A DNA stretch of 64,000 nt, taken from NCBI GenBank assembly GCA_014706385.1, contig JACGZH010000011.1, positions 434,001 to 498,000 on the forward strand. The letters run 5' to 3'. Source of the DNA: Phaffia rhodozyma (lineage: Eukaryota > Basidiomycota > Tremellomycetes > Cystofilobasidiales > Mrakiaceae). Below, in pieces: positions 61,288 to 64,000 of the stretch. Each line of letters begins with the position of its first letter. Position 1 is the stretch's first letter. The position numbers were made by a program, and so were the translations under genes. The notes under the pieces were generated by a model. That model saw only the letters and a list, made by a program, of their open reading frames with translations, ran no database searches and had not been told where the DNA came from.

Positions 61288-61873
61288 ATGGCCGGACCTG
61301 CTTCTACCGCTTCCAAAGCCCGTTAGTCTACCCTGTTTCGCATGTCTCCTCTTTTAACTCGCCACTCTGACGCGTCTTTTGTCCATTCCTCAGCTGCCTC
61401 TAAGGCTCCTGCTTCCAAAGCTCCCGCCTCCAAGGCGCCTGCCAAAAAGTCCACCACTTCCAAGGCTCCTAAGGCTGAGGGCGCCAAGTCCAAGAAGAAC
61501 AAGAAGGTCAGTCGATGCACGTCGAGCTTTGTGCTCTTACATCTGGAGGGCCAAAAACTGACTTGGGCTTTGCTCTTATTCATGACTACAGCGAGTCGAG
61601 ACCTACTCGTCGTACATCTACAAGGTCCTCAAGCAGGTCCACCCCGACACTGGTATCTCCAACAAGGCCATGTCTATCCTCAACTCTTTCGTCAACGACA
61701 TCTTTGAGCGAGTCGCCGGTGAGGCCAGCAAGTTGGCTTCGTACAACAAAAAGTCGACGATCTCTTCCCGAGAAATCCAGACTGCCGTTCGATTGATCCT
61801 CCCCGGAGAGCTCTCCAAGCACGCCATCTCGGAGGGAACCAAGTCTGTGACCAAATTCTCGTCGTCCAAGTAG
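61288..61873 (+). CDS. HTB1: Histone H2B
   Basis: Core histone H2B of 142 aa. Exons: 61288-61321, 61394-61506, 61592-61873. The N-terminal tail has tandem APASK repeats and basic KKSTTSK and SKKNKK clusters. The fold is [40 protein letters not shown] and [20 protein letters not shown], ending [11 protein letters not shown]. The last part, [17 protein letters not shown], carries the conserved Lys that is monoubiquitinated in fungi. Confidence 0.97.
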
Positions 61874-62300
61874 GGCGCATGGTCTTGTACTCTCTTCACA
61901 TTTCCTTTGGCTATTCCATAATATATGTAAACACTCTCCATTCCTGTAGTTGTACACCTCTCGTTAGATAAATGACCTTCCATGTCATGCTTGTGTATAT
62001 GTCCTGGTGCGAACGTAAACATCAGACTGTGAGGACTGTATACAATGTATACGACACGGCTGTATCTTGCATAGCTATATGCGGTATGAGTTGGAGTCTC
62101 AGTGAAAAATGAAAAACATACTAGAGAGTGCATTACACGAAATTCTAATGCTGAAGAAAAAGCAATACAAAATCTGCCAGCCGCGTGGCCAGCGAATTTC
62201 TGCCTCGTCAAGGAAAAGACAGGGAGGAAAAAAAAAGATTCTTTCGCCGCTTCGCCTCGCCCAGTACAGACACAACAATCCCCACCCGACTCGAAGGAGC
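61874..62300. other. Spacer H2B to GLTSCR1-like gene
   Basis: About 430 bp. It holds the H2B 3' region and the leader of the next gene on the same strand. No other feature was recognised. Confidence 0.5.
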
Positions 62301-64000
62301 ATGTCTTCTTCAGCTCGCTCAACTCTTCCATCCTCGACGACGACAAAGACAGCGAGTTCATCAATCCATCCCGTTCATTCTTCATCCTCACATACACCTA
62401 TCCATTCATCCGTCCATGCTGTTCGTCCAATATACCTAGAATCGTCATCACCTGCCACACCTTCCTCTTCCACGTCCTCAGCTGTTCGTCCACAGCCATC
62501 CCAGGTGAAGGATACAACTGCCTCATCGGGTCGGCCAGTCCCATCCCATCCTGCAGTCAGCTCATCCGCTCTCAATAGAACAGCAGGAACCCTTCCAGTC
62601 AACAGAGGCTCATCTGGTCCCTCTAACCCTAGCGTGTCGAACGCGACTCCGTCATCATCTGCAGTGAGAGTGACAGGTGGGTCTGCTGGTACGCCTGGAC
62701 CTGGCCCCAAAATGGTTGCTCCGAAAGAGGAGCGATCGTTCGAGGAGCGTTCTGTCGCTGAATCTCTGAGAAGAAGGTCGGTCCCTGGCTCAGGCCGCAT
62801 TTGATAACTCAGCCCATCTCGTATCGATGAACAAGGATTGATGTCTGATCTGTTTGTCGTCATTCTCCTCCTCTCCGTCTTGCCTCTTTTCTGCTTTAAT
62901 AGGGTTACCGTCGCGCTCTCACACGACCAGTACATGACTCTCCACCCTGATGTCAGCCCCTTTGAGGATGTGTGCGATGTGATCCAGCGGCTTCTCCCGT
63001 ATCACATCTGGCAGATCCCTGATCAGGATCTATCCTTTCCGCCACCGCCGCCGTCGTCGGGAACCGATCAGAAGGGCAAGGCTAGAGCGACAGATTGGCA
63101 GTGGGACGATGTTGCCTCTAGCACACCAGAAGCAGATATTACAGGTATGTATCAACAGTGCTCACGTCTTTTCCTTGCCGAGATGTCTTGTTTTTCTCGT
63201 TTTTTTCCTTTTCTTCTTCTTTCGAGGTTGACTGATCAAATGATGCCTGGCGTGGACGCGGACATGTACGTGTATCTTTGAAAGAAGCCGTGAGGTTTGC
63301 AAAGAGAAAACGAGAGTTGGAGAAACGGTTTGTCTCGCTGAAGCGTAGAGAAGGCCAGGTGAGTCGTTTAGCTTCCGATAGACCTACACTCAGAGATGCA
63401 CGCCCCATGCAAGATAATGGCTGACGGTCTTTGTTTCACCTTCTACCATGGCCTTTTTTCCTCAGCACGCTTCCCCATCCTTGCAGGCTATTCCTCTTGG
63501 CCGAGCAGCGATAGCGGACGAACTCCGTCAAATCTATCATCTCAAGACTGGTCTGCGCTCGGCTACCTCTGAACAGTCGGCTGCTATCAACCGACTGAAT
63601 GAATTGAAACGAGAACTAGCTGCCCTCCGAGCTCCTCCGCCACCACCGCTGCCACCTCCTCAGCAGACCCTTAATCGGCCACCGCTTCAGACAGGTTCTG
63701 CTCGCCCTCCGGCCAACTATACCAATCGAGGCGCTCCTCTTCAACAACGAGTCCCTATCTCGGCTCAGAGTGTGAACGGAGTGAACATGGCTAGGCCGCT
63801 GAACTCTGGGATGTACCGTCCTCCATCTGTTGGAACGCCAGGCAGACCGCCAGCCCAACGGCCTGGGTACCCAACCTACCGTCCACCGATACAGTCTTCC
63901 GCCTCATCATCATCCCAGGTTCGACCTTCATCAGCGAATCTCAGCATCTCTTCCCGTCCCCTACCTTCTGCTTCGAACACCCGTCCGTCCGTGCCTACAA
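62301..64000 (+). CDS. GLTSCR1/BICRA-domain protein (3' end outside window)
   Basis: Protein with a GLTSCR1 conserved domain, found in BICRA/BICRAL subunits of SWI/SNF-type (ncBAF) remodellers. Exons: 62301-62776, 62903-63144, 63285-63358 and 63466 or 63487 onward, cut by the window end. The first exon is a Ser/Pro/Thr-rich disordered region. The domain reads LSHDQYMTLHPDVSPFEDVC then DVIQRLLPYHIWQIPDQDLS, followed by the coiled AVRFAKRKRELEKRFVSLKR. Exon 3 must begin at 63285 (TTGAAAG|AAGCC) to keep frame. The rest is Pro/Ser/Gln-rich. The last intron can use acceptor 63465 or 63486, which differ by 21 nt in phase. Complex membership is inferred from the domain only. Confidence 0.78.

Overview
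This is an intron-dense eukaryotic nuclear window. Genes are close together on both strands, most are cut by many short introns (roughly 40-130 nt) with GT..AG ends, spacers are pyrimidine-rich, and the proteins resemble fungal families (VTC polyphosphate polymerase, HOPS subunit, Ste7-type MAPKK, Cdc25-type RasGEF, Srs2, fungal RasGAP). A basidiomycete is the best reading. The extreme intron density and frequent GTTCGT donors would suit an intron-rich yeast such as the Tremellomycetes/Cystofilobasidiales, but the species is inference. I saw no mobile element, CRISPR array, rRNA or convincing tRNA.

Layout, with exons joined by hand from splice signals, reading frame and conserved motifs: a 3' fragment of a G-protein alpha subunit (54-1666, +); Nudix hydrolase (2731-3859, +); VPS39/Vam6 (5054-9814, +); RasGAP with RasGAP_C domain (10233-14221, -); a large, probably mitochondrial, PPR-like protein (14843-18016, +); ARP5 (18314-21912, -); VTC4-like SPX/VTC protein (22327-26048, +); SRS2-type UvrD helicase (26377-31649, -); CsbD-like protein (31897-32604, -); GT18/MGAT5-like glycosyltransferase (32796-34922, +); STE7-type MAPKK (35315-37560, +); HEN1 small-RNA methyltransferase (37783 to about 39996, -); CDC25-type RasGEF with SH3 (40478-45528, -); DNAJC8/Spf31 J protein (46249-47704, +); branchpoint-bridging protein BBP/SF1 (49062-51538, -); UBC8/UBE2H E2 (52007-53307, +); SLC33A1-type acetyl-CoA transporter (54031-57006, -); TCP11/SOK1-like protein (57451-59884, +); divergent histone H2A (60181-60751, -) and H2B (61288-61873, +); and a GLTSCR1/BICRA-domain protein that runs off the end (62301-64000, +).

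Functionally the window is a mixed core set, not an operon-like system. It is rich in signalling: a Galpha, a RasGAP, a RasGEF and a Ste7-type MAPKK. Chromatin and genome maintenance are represented by ARP5 (INO80), H2A/H2B, a GLTSCR1-type SWI/SNF component and Srs2. RNA genes are BBP, Spf31 and HEN1. VPS39 and VTC4 act at the vacuole.

The most unusual sequence-level features are splice structures. The H2A start codon is split by an intron (AT|G). First coding exons of only 5 nt (UBC8) and 8 nt (GT18) occur, and the RasGAP has a 10-nt internal microexon. Two GC-AG introns lie in the divergent neighbours ARP5 and VTC4. Two introns, in BBP and RasGAP, are stop-free multiples of three and could be retained in frame.
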